Positions 44,701 through 51,874 of a stretch of DNA of 64,000 nt are shown one piece after another; position 1 is the first letter of the stretch; every line of letters starts with the position of its first letter. The DNA is from Capitulum mitella (lineage: Eukaryota; Arthropoda; Thecostraca; Pollicipedomorpha; Pollicipedidae). The stretch covers positions 935,001 through 999,000 of the forward strand of contig CP099839.1 in the NCBI GenBank assembly GCA_030062745.1, written 5' to 3'. The notes beneath the pieces were generated by a model, which was given only the letters and a program-made list of their open reading frames with translations, did no database searches and was not told the origin of the DNA. The position numbers and the translations under genes are program-made.

Positions 44701-46666
44701 AGAGCGGTGCGGTGTCTTCGTGATGCGATATGGCACGGTGCATGACACTTATCTGGTTTCTTGTCAGCCCGTCAACAACATCCTTCCTTATCAGCGGTGC
44801 AGATGTCGGCGCACCATTTATCTGACCATTCGCCGACAGGAACCCTCCATATGCGTTCGTAGACAGCAGAAGCGTTGCAAAATGAGCCAGCGTTAACGGG
44901 CGAGCGATAACAAAGAGCAGATTATTTAGGAGCAGCGGCGCCGGCTGCGCCTTGACCCACCGCGTGCAGCCGACCAGCTGCATACGCTCAAGCTGAAAGG
45001 ATATCTCATTACTAATCAAATGATCAACTTGATCAGCATGATACTTCAGTATCCTTCTGTTTGGCCGCGTCCGCAAAGACCCTCTTGCAAGCTCCTACTG
45101 ATACACAAACCGATCTAGTCACTTGGTCTAACTGGCAAGTGTCACGCCATCTGTGGTGAACGGACGATGCCGGGCAGCCAGGTGCCGACTTTAACACCTC
45201 CCCCCCGGCCGGCGCGTCGGACACGACACATTGCAGGCCGTGTATTGCTCGGTGCTCGGCCGACGTCGGCTCCAAACGACCACGAGGCGGCCACAGGGCG
45301 CACTCGTAACCACGTCACAGCGGCCCGGCCCGGCCCGGCCGCCAAAGGCATCCACCCGCCGCCGACGGCGTCGACTTGTGCAGCGGCCGCCGCGGCATCG
45401 GCGCCGACCGCCGCGGGGCATTAGCGGCCGCAGGCCCGCCGGGGCCGGCCGGCGGGGCGGCCGCGGGCCTGGCCAGGTCGATAGGCGGCCCGTATCGGTT
45501 ATCCATCAGGCGGCGCGGTGGCGGCTTAAGCCGGCGCCGCGGTGCACGTGAATGACGCGGCTAATGGCGCCGGCTCGGGCCGCGTTCACACCGGCCGACG
45601 CCGCCCGGCCAGAGTCGAGCCTGATCGGCCGCCGAGTTATTGGCCGGCGCAGGCGATCGCCCTGCCCCGCGCACGTGCCGGCCGGCCGGCCGGAGAGCCG
45701 ACAATGGGGCGGTGGCCGGGCACCGTGCGTCCCCCAGCGACCACCTGACGGCCTCCCAGCCGGCGCCGGCCGCCGCGCACGCGGCCACTCACAAAACGGC
45801 CGGCGGTGTTCATAACGCCATCAAAACAGCCATCAGAGCCCGGTCGGTGGACAAACAGCCGGTGAAAAGGCGGCTCCGGCGGCCGGCCGGGCCGATTAGC
45901 CGCACACGCCACTCACGCCGCCAGGTCAACAGCACAATGCACTCGAGTGCTTAACGGCTCGCGTCGTCAGCCGGAGCTGGCGCAAAGGCACGGAGCGCTG
46001 CAAGAGTTACGAACTCTGTACCGACGGACGGCCGCGTATTGAACACCACATTACAGGCAGCCCTGCATGAGTTCATTGTTTCCAGCGTTATGTCACGCCA
46101 TAATGGATCTCAAACAAAGACAAAAAAAACGGAAATATCATTGTTAGTCTGGTTTATGACACGCATTACCTTCGAATGCGTCGACCTACCATATCCCAAC
46201 CTTTTTTCCTCTTAAAAGGAGTTATGATAATTACTTCTCTTGCCCTATTTGCACTCAGTGGCTGGCTTACCGATTCGCAGGCAAACTTCACTGCGTTCCG
46301 TACAACAGGTCCCGTGTATTGTTGCCGATAGCGAAAATAGAAAAATGGGATGGAAAGACAAGAAATACAAGCAAAGAAATTAAAAGCAAACTGACAGATG
46401 AAAATAATAAATGTATTCCCTATCCCCCATTCCACCAGCCTCTACATTCCATTTCCCCATTGCTGCTCGTCAGTGCGTGCAACGACGCACGAATGACTGC
46501 AGCGCGCGCTCACCTCGTTGTCTTTGGAAGCGAGCTGTCGTTCGGCGATGGAGCGGCGCTGCGAATCGGAGCCGGCGTCACCCTCGTCGGCGAGCTGTGC
46601 CCTCTTCACGCTGACCGCCAGCTGCTCCTTCAGCGTGTCCACCTCTCTCTCGGCCAGGGCAGCTCT
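10496..46666 (-). CDS. ct: cut/CUX homeobox transcription factor gene (5' end missing), 11 coding exons
   Basis: Cut-class nuclear transcription factor with three CUT DNA-binding domains and one homeodomain; in flies it sets cell fate in sense organs, Malpighian tubules and wing margin. Hand-built model: complement(join(10496..11698, 12362..12672, 13008..13260, 13843..14171, 14519..14880, 16966..17141, 25125..25288, 37787..38539, 39575..39738, 39990..40171, 46514..46666)). All introns are GT..AG, all phases match, total 4,050 bases giving 1,349 residues plus stop. Order along the partial protein: coiled coil (about 1-165), CUT1 (337-417), poly-Gln/His and Gly (about 560-630), CUT2 (753-840), CUT3 (928-1010), homeodomain (1040-1099), conserved C-terminal motifs. 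Most of the span is intron; the largest is 12.5 kb. The first visible exon starts in phase 0 with an Arg that in Drosophila follows the sequence FWQQ, so at least one upstream exon is missing. Family identity is very secure; the one uncertain junction is the acceptor at 14,880. Confidence 0.95.
11699..12361 (-). other. ct: Intron inside CUT domain 3 (663 bases)
   Basis: GT..AG intron in phase 0 between NNIGQK and LFGE. Very GC-rich, with an AT-richer part at 11,830-11,960. No other feature seen. Confidence 0.85.
12362..12672 (-). CDS. ct: cut exon: linker and first part of CUT domain 3
   Basis: Two bases plus 103 codons (residues 846-949). Acceptor gccccctcag|ct, donor cagaag|gtgggc in phase 0. 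It contains a Pro/Leu/Ser linker, then [19 protein letters not shown] (fly: MSPTVYEMAALTQDLDTHDIT) and [13 protein letters not shown], the first helices of CUT3. The split between NNIGQK and LFGE mirrors the position of the break in the other CUT-containing exons only roughly. The linker is much shorter than the Gln-rich linker of the fly protein. Confidence 0.94.
12673..13007 (-). other. ct: Intron between the CUT2 and CUT3 exons (335 bases)
   Basis: GT..AG intron in phase 1. Unlike most introns here it is AT-rich (12,720-12,940). Nothing else recognised. Confidence 0.85.
13008..13260 (-). CDS. ct: cut exon: CUT domain 2
   Basis: Eighty-four codons plus one base (residues 762-846). Acceptor cgtccggcag|ata, donor ggag|gtaaac. 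The sequence runs [20 protein letters not shown] and [20 protein letters not shown], almost unchanged from Drosophila Cut CUT2. It ends [20 protein letters not shown], again identical to the fly, then TGCYNG. CUT domains fold as helical DNA-binding modules related to the POU-specific domain. The exon ends in phase 1 and joins the exon at 12,672. Confidence 0.97.
13261..13842 (-). other. ct: Intron inside CUT domain 2 (582 bases)
   Basis: GT..AG intron in phase 0 between VVRR and IKEHL. The donor gtgggt is weaker than the gtgagt sites elsewhere. No other feature seen. Confidence 0.88.
13843..14171 (-). CDS. ct: cut exon: region before CUT2 and start of CUT domain 2
   Basis: Two bases plus 109 codons (residues 652-761). 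Acceptor ccccgttgcag|cg, donor aggcgg|gtgggt in phase 0. A Ser/Pro segment and a run of about 13 Ala are followed by [15 protein letters not shown], identical over 15 residues to Drosophila Cut. Next are [17 protein letters not shown] (fly: [17 protein letters not shown]) and LNTEEVVRR, which opens CUT2. The exon break falls inside CUT2, between VVRR and IKEHL. Confidence 0.95.
14172..14518 (-). other. ct: Intron between the poly-Gln exon and the CUT2 upstream exon (347 bases)
   Basis: GT..AG intron in phase 1 with a good acceptor (ccccgttgcag). Mixed composition, no repeat array seen. Confidence 0.85.
14519..14880 (-). CDS. ct: cut exon: poly-Gln/His and poly-Gly linker
   Basis: About 121 codons (residues 531-652), donor aaag|gtgagc in phase 1. 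It starts with a helical segment, [21 protein letters not shown], comparable to NMRHVFEREIAKLQQHQQ in Drosophila Cut. Then come Gln and His runs (bases 14,713-14,788), a Pro/Gly-rich stretch with ten Gly, and an acidic tail. The acceptor is the weakest call in the gene. gccag|t at 14,880 is the only nearby AG that keeps phase with the exon at 16,966; gacag|c at 14,900 gives the same frame but the wrong phase for it. A pentanucleotide repeat lies just upstream of the acceptor. Confidence 0.82.
14713..14788. repeat. Coding CAG/CAA and CAC repeat (poly-Gln/His)
   Basis: Triplet repeat in the cut reading frame (minus strand), encoding Gln runs broken by four His. CAG and CAA codons are mixed, which usually slows expansion. 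Gln-rich tracts at other positions are typical of Cut proteins. Confidence 0.95.
14881..16965 (-). other. ct: Intron of 2.1 kb before the poly-Gln exon
   Basis: Phase-2 intron. 15,230-15,780 is GC-rich with CGGCC motifs; 15,800-16,900 is AT-richer and has tandem-like degenerate motifs (cacttaccgctggtag, cgtgccgctcgtag) near 16,790-16,980. No gene seen. Confidence 0.75.
14925..14985. repeat. ACAAC pentanucleotide microsatellite next to a splice acceptor
   Basis: Repeated acaac units, broken once near 14,955. In the minus-strand transcript this becomes a UG/U-rich tract (guugu units) 45-100 bases upstream of the acceptor of the poly-Gln exon, where a polypyrimidine tract would be expected. Confidence 0.95.
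16966..17141 (-). CDS. ct: cut exon: [12 protein letters not shown] linker
   Basis: Fifty-eight codons plus two bases (residues 473-531). Acceptor ggtgtttcag|tcg in phase 0, donor cagcg|gtaagt in phase 2. The motif [14 protein letters not shown] matches QDKMARLYQELIAR of Drosophila Cut. The N-terminal half is a basic Arg/Leu-rich segment that I do not recognise. The next exon has two acceptors: 14,880 fits this phase-2 donor, while 14,900 would instead fit the phase-0 donor of the exon at 25,125 and skip this one. Optional inclusion is therefore possible. Confidence 0.85.
17761..18090. repeat. 55-base minisatellite, six copies
   Basis: Copies start at 17,761, 17,816, 17,871, 17,926, 17,981 and 18,036, each opening cctgacagcgcggctccg. 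Copies differ at only a few sites (gtgg/gcgg, cagg/cggg/ctgg), so the array is young or homogenised. Confidence 0.97.
19734..19900. mobile_element. Short MITE-like element
   Basis: The left end aggcgcagccaagg and the reverse complement of the right end, aagggcacagccag, are inverted. Inside are a gggcccgg/ccggg-like palindrome and a C-run followed by cttaagaaaaatctgg. It resembles the element at 3,948-4,217 in end design but is about 100 bases shorter. It lies in a cut intron. Confidence 0.5.
20770..20900. promoter_or_regulatory. AT-rich island, candidate enhancer
   Basis: Contains attgataaatgac (GATA-like), aattccaattgatg and caataaatgac in otherwise CGG-rich intron. No direct evidence of function; called from local composition and clustered homeodomain/GATA-type strings. 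Confidence 0.25.
20980..21430. repeat. 37-base minisatellite, about eleven copies
   Basis: Unit core gcacaggtgctcacgtgg followed by ccagactggggtc. Copies at 21,023, 21,060 and 21,097 show the 37-base period. Copies become more divergent toward 21,300-21,430. Each unit has a cacgtg E-box-like string in most copies. Confidence 0.93.
23850..23990. promoter_or_regulatory. AT-rich island, candidate enhancer
   Basis: Includes gttaatttcc, cattgatcg, ttgttttgaatggg and TAATTA at 23,963-23,968. The flanks are strongly CGG-rich. Confidence 0.27.
24400..24690. promoter_or_regulatory. AT-rich island, candidate enhancer
   Basis: TAATTA at 24,451-24,456, attaaatccgctattgatcg, and several ataaa/aatcaatg strings up to 24,690. 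It lies about 0.4-0.7 kb downstream (in transcript sense, inside the intron) of the exon at 25,125. Confidence 0.28.
25125..25288 (-). CDS. ct: cut exon: [12 protein letters not shown] linker
   Basis: Two bases plus 54 codons (residues 418-472), ending in phase 0. Acceptor ggccgcag|cc, donor gcccag|gtgagc. The diagnostic motif [16 protein letters not shown] matches EDRIAHILSEASSLMK in Drosophila Cut, where it also lies a short way after CUT1. The rest is Ala/Asp-rich linker. The exon sits alone between introns of 12.5 kb and 8.0 kb. Both splice phases agree with the neighbouring exons. Confidence 0.9.
26030..26115. promoter_or_regulatory. AT-rich island with octamer (POU) site, candidate enhancer
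   Basis: Perfect ATTTGCAT octamer at 26,080-26,087, with ctgttaatagcg just before and ataaataatcac just after. Sharp edges against CGG-rich DNA. Confidence 0.32.
29055..29230. promoter_or_regulatory. AT-rich island, candidate enhancer
   Basis: Contains gttttaatatcatatc, ctattttatgg, atgctaatttattacc and ggatttattaattcg. About 175 bases of AT-rich DNA between long CGG-rich blocks. Confidence 0.3.
31066..31228. repeat. 32-base minisatellite, five copies
   Basis: Unit opens gggagtcggcccagccacca and ends cagcccctg plus two variable bases. Copies start at 31,066 and 31,098 and continue at 32-base steps. Confidence 0.95.
35765..36125. repeat. Degenerate tandem repeat (gttcttcagaaa motif)
   Basis: The string ctgttcttcagaaa and relatives (gttccccaga, gttcttcagata) recur every 30-60 bases, with gctgctctggcagcgttcc between early copies. 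Old and diverged. Confidence 0.75.
36640..36760. promoter_or_regulatory. AT-rich island, candidate enhancer
   Basis: Has catcgataagatg (Cut/GATA-like), taaaatattgcaaccaataa with a CCAAT box, and gtcataaatcgc. It lies about 1.0-1.15 kb inside the intron after the CUT1 exon. Confidence 0.27.
37787..38539 (-). CDS. ct: cut exon: low-complexity linker and CUT domain 1
   Basis: Two bases, 250 codons and one base (residues 167-418). Acceptor tttctcttgcag|gc, donor aaag|gtgagt. The first 130 residues are Ala/Pro/Ser-rich with a poly-Ala run. Then comes the conserved [19 protein letters not shown] stretch, close to [19 protein letters not shown] of Drosophila Cut, and the whole CUT1 domain (bases 37,788-38,027). 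CUT1 shows the family signature [17 protein letters not shown] and the [13 protein letters not shown] segment typical of arthropod CUT1. The reading frame stays open into the intron on both sides, which makes a misleading 514-codon frame. Confidence 0.96.
38540..39574 (-). other. ct: Intron between coiled coil and CUT1 exon (1.0 kb)
   Basis: Phase-1 intron. Contains a purine-rich gagagagagcgagagagggg stretch near 38,730-38,755 and AGGTC-type pentamer repeats at 39,548-39,562 just after the donor. No exon seen. Confidence 0.85.
39575..39738 (-). CDS. ct: cut exon: coiled-coil end, branch point for Cut/CASP splicing
   Basis: One base, 54 codons and one base (residues 112-167). Acceptor ctgcag|g, donor cag g|gtgagt, ending in phase 1. 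It starts ILKAIEF (CUX1: ILKSMEF), then a short Ser/Pro linker, then [21 protein letters not shown] (CUX1: [21 protein letters not shown]) and ends AELQ. In vertebrates the homologous exon ends SDLSG and is the last one shared by CUX1 and its CASP splice form. Here the same phase-1 donor fits both the CUT1 exon at 38,539 and the CASP-like exon at 7,954, so this exon is the expected choice point. Confidence 0.93.
39739..39989 (-). other. ct: Short intron between coiled-coil exons (251 bases)
   Basis: Phase-2 GT..AG intron with donor gtaagt and acceptor gctcgctgcag. No other feature. Confidence 0.9.
39990..40171 (-). CDS. ct: cut exon: coiled coil ([12 protein letters not shown] segment)
   Basis: Sixty codons plus two bases (residues 52-112). 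Acceptor cccgttgcag|atc, donor tc|gtaagt, ending in phase 2. It begins [12 protein letters not shown], nearly identical to [12 protein letters not shown] of vertebrate CUX1, and ends [10 protein letters not shown] against DYEEVKKELN. The heptad pattern is that of a long coiled coil. The vertebrate match is closer than the match to Drosophila Cut, whose equivalent region is interrupted by long low-complexity insertions, so this arthropod copy is less derived here. The coiled coil would be common to Cut and CASP isoforms. Confidence 0.93.
40172..46513 (-). other. ct: Intron of 6.3 kb between the first two recognised exons
   Basis: Phase-0 intron. Holds the 1.6-kb degenerate array at 40,915-42,560 and long CGG-rich stretches. 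AT-richer segments lie at 44,540-45,160 and 45,960-46,500. The 461-codon plus-strand frame at 43,031-44,416 has no motif and is a composition artefact. Confidence 0.8.
40915..42560. repeat. Degenerate ~30-base satellite, GGCCAAATGGCC type, 1.6 kb
   Basis: Built from diverged units around aatctcggccaaatggcc followed by aagatc or gagacc. Spacing is near 30 bases, shown by ten-residue periodicity in the conceptual minus-strand translation ([12 protein letters not shown]). About fifteen copies keep AAATGGC exactly; others are ATATGGC or AGATGGC. Edges grade into unique sequence at both ends. Confidence 0.9.
46514..46666 (-). CDS. ct: cut exon: N-terminal coiled coil, first recognised exon
   Basis: Fifty-one codons (partial-protein residues 1-51), phase 0 at both ends. 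The acceptor is cccctgttgcag and the donor gag|gtgagc. The start, [16 protein letters not shown], matches RATLAEKEVNTLKEQL of Drosophila Cut and the AQREAETLREQL segment of vertebrate CUX1/CASP. The end, ASKDNE, matches AAKERE of CUX1 just before the next exon. The segment is predicted coiled coil and should be shared by the Cut and CASP products. Flies have a short exon encoding an N-terminal stretch ending FWQQ directly upstream; I could not find it here. Confidence 0.88.
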
Positions 46667-47204
46667 CTGCAACAGGGGAGCAGCGGCCGTCACGTCCCGC
46701 CCGGACCGGGGCTGGGGCGGGGGGGGGGGGCAGGTGGGGGCGGCCCGCGGGCTCCATTACGGCGGCCGGAACGGTAAAAACGGGACGCCTGCCCGGACCG
46801 GCCGGACCGGGATCGATCCGTACCGGACGCCGGTCCGGTCCCGTGCTGGTCCGGCGGACCGCGAGCTGACCAGCCGGACGGTCAGCCGGCAGCAGGCCAC
46901 CGGCTGCCGTGTCGTCAGCTCATAAATGCCAAACAGTAAAATGTAACAAATGCTCGGACTGCAAACACTGGAAGAACGCCAAGCAGCGTTCATATCATCA
47001 AAAGGATTTTATATATGGCGGGGTCTGACTTAGCCAGGTAGCACGGATTGCAGCTTTACACGCGGAAGCGAACTTGTCCTACCTACGGCTGATCATGACT
47101 CAGGCCCCCGGATTCGGGCGTACGACAGTTCTCAACTCAGTACAGGCCGTTCTGATCGGGCTCGGTCCACTCCCGACCTTCCCTGTCCTCCCCGACCCTG
47201 CGCC

Positions 47205-47545
47205 CTCTGAACTGGAGGCACCTGCCGCCCTGTCCTCTGAACCGGAGTCCCCTGCCGCCCTGTCCTCTGACCCGGAGTCACCTGCCGCCCTGTTCTCTGA
47301 ACCAGAGCCACCTGCCGCCCTGTTCTCTGAACCAGAGCCACCTGCCGCCCTGTGTCCTCTGACCCGGAGTCACCTGCCGCCCTGTCCTCTGACCCGGAGT
47401 CCCCTGCCGCCCTGTCCTCTGAACCAGAGCCACCTGCCGCCCTGTCCTCTGACCCGGAGTCACCTGCCGCCCTGTCCTCTGAACCGGAGTCACCTGCCGC
47501 CCTGTCCTCTGAACCTGAGTCACCTGCCGCCCTGTCCTCTGCCTT
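47205..47545. repeat. 30-base minisatellite, about eleven copies
   Basis: Unit core cacctgccgccctgtcctct followed by gaaccggagt or gacccggagt. One copy has a two-base insertion near 47,352 (ctgtgtcct), which shifts the conceptual frame and argues against coding. Open in several frames on both strands. Confidence 0.96.
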
Positions 47546-49000
47546 CCGCCGTCGCCGGCGTGGAATGTCCCGCTGCGAGCCGTGCGGCCGGTCACGGCGC
47601 CCAGCGCCGACGCCGTGCATGTCGGCCTGCGCTAACTACATTACGACCCGGTCGAATGACAGCCGGAATTAGTTGCTTACACTCCGCTTTAAGGCCGGGC
47701 GTGATTCACAGTGGAAAGCCGGACACTAAATTACCGGCGACCGGCGCGACGGGCAGGCTTCGCGTCGCACCAGCACATTCGGCGCCATCGGGCCAAGGCC
47801 GAGCCGCCACACGGTCGCACATCAAAAAGATCGACCGCCACTGACGGCGCGCGAGGGCCGACGTCAGGTCCACGGCCGTCACTATCAGGCCGGACTACCG
47901 ACCGTGCGTGGCCGCCAGTCCTGCGGGCGGCCGCCCGCCCGTGACTCCCTACCTCGTGGAGTCCCGCGTCCGGGCGGGGGCGGGGGCGGGGGCGGCCCGG
48001 CGACGTTCGGTCCGCTGCCGGCCGAGTGTCGCCGCTGTGACGGCCGGCCGGCCGGCGGCCGCGCCCGTCGTTTATCGGCCGCCACGCCGCGTTGCAAACG
48101 TTGACGGATGGCCGCGCCGAACAAAGCCTCCTAATGCGGCCCCGCCCCGGATACAGCGGCGGCCGACCGGAGCGGCCGACCGTGCTGCCTGCTCGGCCGA
48201 CCGGGTCCCCGGCCTGCAGCGCACGCATCGGGCCCGCCGCTTCTGACGCCGCGGCGGCCTCCGCCGTCCCGGCCCGGACCCGCCGACTCTGCCGGTCGAG
48301 TCACGCGCGGCGAGTCCGAGTCCGGAGTCGCCGCCGCTGGGCGCGGAGGGGCAGCGCGCGGGCCGGAGCCGCCGGCAGACTCCGTGAGGACCTGACCGGC
48401 CCGGGACGGCCTCCGCCGGAGACTGGGGTTCGGCATAGAACGGTAACCCGGCGCAGGCGGTGGCGGAGGAGCCGGACACGGCCGACCCCTGCCACCTAAG
48501 TGGACTTCACCACGGAGGTGGTTATGGCCCGGCAGCGGGCGGCGGGCACCACCTTGGCCGGACCGCGGATAGAGAGCGATGGGGTATCATGAGCCCCGCC
48601 CGCGCCAAATGGCCTCCAGTTCCCCCACCCTTGTGTCTAATGCAACGGCTTAATTTATGACCCCGCGAGCCCACTTTTTGCCAATTGCGTTTTCAATAGA
48701 CGGCAGTTACCGAAGGGGAGGTGCTATTTCAATCGTGCAGAGCGGACTATCCGTTACGGGCGCAGCAGCGGAGGCCGGTGCACGGCCCGGCTCACACGGG
48801 GATCACGGCGGGGGTGCCCGCTGATCAGCACGCGGCCGCGGTGGGCCCGGCGATCGGCCGCCGTCCGCCGGCGCCACACACCGCCACATCGGTGCCACCC
48901 ACACCGGGCCAGACGGCGAGTTCATAGACACCGAGGCCGCTCTCAGGGTTCAAGGGCGGTGCAAGGAGCCACCCTGCGTCCTCCGACCCGTCCGGTCCGA

Positions 49001-49370
49001 CCTGACCTGACCTGACCTGGCGTGACCTCGTTTAACGCGGCCGGTCCAGGTGGCACCAATGCGGCAGCTGGCCTTTCCGGACTGACCAGGCCGCGAGACC
49101 CAGCGCCGCTCACCGGCCGCCCGGCAGCGCAGCTTTCCGCCGCCGAGCTGTCGGCCCGATCACAGCACGCCCAGTCACTCAGCGACAGCAGCAGCGGCTC
49201 TGCACTCGACCGTACAGCCGGTCGGGCAGCCAAGGTGGACAGAGGCCCGACAGCACCGGCGGCCTCTGGGACCGACAAGGAGGGTCAGGTCAGGTCAGCG
49301 GAAGTCAGGCGGGGCCAAACGAGGCCAACCGGCGCCAAATGAGGTCAAGTGAGGTCAAATAAGGTCAGTC
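49001..49370. repeat. AGGTC-type short tandem repeats
   Basis: Three patches: cctgacctgacctgacctgg (49,000-49,020), ggtcaggtcaggtca (49,284-49,300) and a 10-base repeat of aggtcaaatg type (49,331-49,370). The last creates three AGGTCA hexamers with four-base spacers. Confidence 0.85.
49342..49367 (+). promoter_or_regulatory. Triple AGGTCA direct repeat, DR4 spacing (nuclear-receptor-like)
   Basis: AGGTCA at 49,342-49,347, 49,352-49,357 and 49,362-49,367, separated by agtg and aata. AGGTCA direct repeats are the classical nuclear-receptor half-site arrangement. They arise here inside a 10-base tandem repeat, so function is only a possibility. Confidence 0.3.
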
Positions 49371-50319
49371 TAGGGCAAGCTGCAGCAGGCGAGGAAAAGT
49401 CACGTCAGACTGAGTCGGTGCTACATCCGTTCAGACCAGGTCACGCTAAGCAGGGTCGGATACCCCAATCTGGCTGCGGAAAACCCAAAGCCAAACATCA
49501 CGCCTGTACGACAACCTACCATCACTGGCTGAGCCAGGAGCTCAGGCCCCAAGCAGAAAGCCATTAAGCTGCTGGGTCACTCGAGGTCACGTGAATCCGA
49601 CGACAGACAACTCGACCTCCCGCTGGGCATGTGACTGTGCGGTTCGGCAGCTCGAACAGGCCGGCGCTGTTCCCAGCTCCAACGGCGGGGGGGGGGGAAG
49701 GGGGTAGCCGGACGACCTGCACCCAGTCCACGCCGGGTTCAATGCTCGCACCGCATTAGCCCCTCGCTACTGGGGAGGCGTCGCTGAGCTACGCCCATGT
49801 CCAGAAATAGTCACAGGGACATGCTCCGGTAAGCGCCAGTAACGTCCCGCTGCAAGGCGTCCGCGATCTTCGAGCCGTTCCAGCCATCCGGCAACGGTTT
49901 CATGGGGCCCGCACCGGAGCTATTCCGCCCATTGGAGAAGCTTCATGCCGTCCGAAAGGAAAACAGAACGGTCCACAATCAACTGTCGTAAATTCAGCTG
50001 ATTGTGGGAGCGAAAGCACCGCCAATGATTATCAGGTGACGTGCAGAAACAAACGACTCGCGGGCCCGGCGCTGAGCACCATACCTCTGCACACTGGCCG
50101 TGCGGCAAGGAAAACTACGAGGAACTGTAGCTAACATGATACACTGCAATGCCAGCTGCTGGCGAAGCGCGGTCTCACTGGTGGGACCAGGGGAGCAGGT
50201 CTGCACGGAAGACGGCACCGGCGCGGAACCACCGCTGGGGAGACCGGCCTGGGGCCGCGCTGGTGTGTGGGGCCGCGGCAAGCCAGAGCTCGGAACAGAG
50301 TGCGCAAAGGTGCGGGGCC

Positions 50320-50550
50320 CGAGAGAAGAGGGAGAGGGGGAGGAGGGAAAGAGGGGGAGAGGGAAGGAGAGGAGAAAGAGGGAGACAGGAGTGGGGAGAA
50401 AAGGGAGACGGAGAGAGGGAGAAAGGGATAGGAGAGAGGGAAAGTGGGAGAGAGGGGAGGGAAGACAAGGCGAGAGGGAGGGGAGCAGGCAGAGGGAGAG
50501 ACTCTCTCCGAGAGGAAAGAGCGGGGAGAGGGAAGGAGGGGACGGAGATG
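50320..50550. repeat. Homopurine tract, GAGAG/GGGAG-rich
   Basis: About 230 bases almost free of pyrimidines on the plus strand (gggagaggg, gagagggag, ggaaagagg). Could adopt triplex structure and contains many GAGAG strings. Frames read from it (Pro/Ser/Leu-rich) are artefacts. Confidence 0.9.
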
Positions 50551-50799
50551 AAGTGTGGGAGAGTCGACGTTCGCTGTAACTGCCGCGCCACGGTTCATGA
50601 CATGTGGCGTCGTTTCGGGATTTTCCCATAGCGCTCCGATCCCCCGTATCGCATTTCGATGGTTTTTGTGCGACATTTCTATCGCTGACACACAAGGAAT
50701 TACACATTTGATCTGCGGAGACGGAGGGAGCGAGCGAGGGGAGAGAGGGTGGGGTGACTCCAGCAGGCGCCGCGGAGACGACCGGATTAGGGCCGGGTA

Positions 50800-51085
50800 T
50801 TGTCTTAATGGAATCTGATATAAAAATCATAATGCCGCAGACGAGGAAGGGTTGCTTAATGAAAGCCGTCGCCGCCGCGGGCGCTCTCTCTCCTATAACT
50901 CTTCATTCCCGCCAGTCAATTACAATTAACTAAAGGATGATTCACTGGCACGGGACGGCTCCGCTCCTGTTACCCCAATAATTACCGTCACTTCTCGGTC
51001 GTCCAATAGAAATAAATTCGCATGGAGCCGCACTGTAATTGAACATCTTGCAGTGCAATGAAATTGCAATTATCGCAAATAGCGG
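50800..51085. promoter_or_regulatory. AT-rich island, strongest candidate enhancer or conserved element
   Basis: About 280 bases with aatctgatataaaaatcata, gtcaattacaattaac, ccaataattaccgtc, a CCAAT string at 51,003, tgtaattgaac and gcaattatcgc. This is the densest cluster of TAAT/ATTA-type homeodomain sites in the window and lies 4.1-4.4 kb upstream of the first recognised exon. Confidence 0.35.
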
Positions 51086-51874
51086 AAGACGTCGGCGCTA
51101 CCAGTTATCTCGGACGGAGCCGGGTCGGCTCTGTCGACGCTCTGCGCATGCGCAGGCCGGCCGGAACGGCGGCCGCCGGTGACCGCGGGCCAGGTCGTTC
51201 CACCGTGCGGTCCTCAGCCGGCGCAGGTTGCGGGACCTCACGGCGGGACGGGCCGAGTCCCGGCCAGAAGCGCTGGACTGAGGTAACGGCCGTACCGGCG
51301 GCGAGAAGCCGAGAGGACAAAGTCAGAAGCAGCGAGGCACGCGGCGGCAGCTGCGAGAGCGGGGGCTGTATGGGCCCCGGCGGCGGCAAACAGTCCAGTG
51401 GCACGCCGGTCAGCATCACCGCCAGCGCACCGTCCTTGTCAATCCATCCAGTGGCTAATCAAATGATGTTTCATTTCGCCAGGACGCCTGTCGGCGTCCG
51501 ACATTTGACGTCACCCCGCCAGTGCAACAGCCCATCTCATTCCAACAGTACGTCAAGTCGCCAGTCCGCCAACGCACCGAACGGTCAATTCGCCCGTCTA
51601 CCAGCCTGTCAGTCCACCACATCGTCCGTACACCCGCCGCCGCCGCCGAGCTGTGACGTCACGCAGCAGGCCGGCTGGCGGCCGCGCGCCGCCAACACAC
51701 TGATTGCTTGTAATTATCGGTTTAAAAATCGTCGCTCGCCGTCGTCGTCAGCCGGGCCGGCGGAGGGGACCGCCGCCGAGCGGCTGAGCCGCGAGGGAGG
51801 CGACGCCGGTAAAAAACCGCCCGGAGAGCCGGAGAACAGGGGAGGAGACAGGGGGAGACGGACGCGCGCAGTCC

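Noticed and set aside
44699..45076. 125-codon minus-strand frame in an AT-richer intron segment
   Set aside because: No recognisable family, no splice link to cut and no flanking gene signals; left as unassigned intron.
47074..47844. 256-codon frame with SSEPES-type repeats
   Set aside because: A two-base insertion in one repeat unit shifts the repeat frame, which would not be tolerated in a repeat protein; best read as a minisatellite.
48943..49278. Possible upstream cut exon ending before a gtgagc donor near 49,109
   Set aside because: The translation is not coiled coil and does not resemble any Cut, CUX1 or CASP N-terminal segment.
49720..49800. tRNA-like B-box (gggttcaatgctcgc)
   Set aside because: No matching acceptor stem, A-box or anticodon arm at the right distance.
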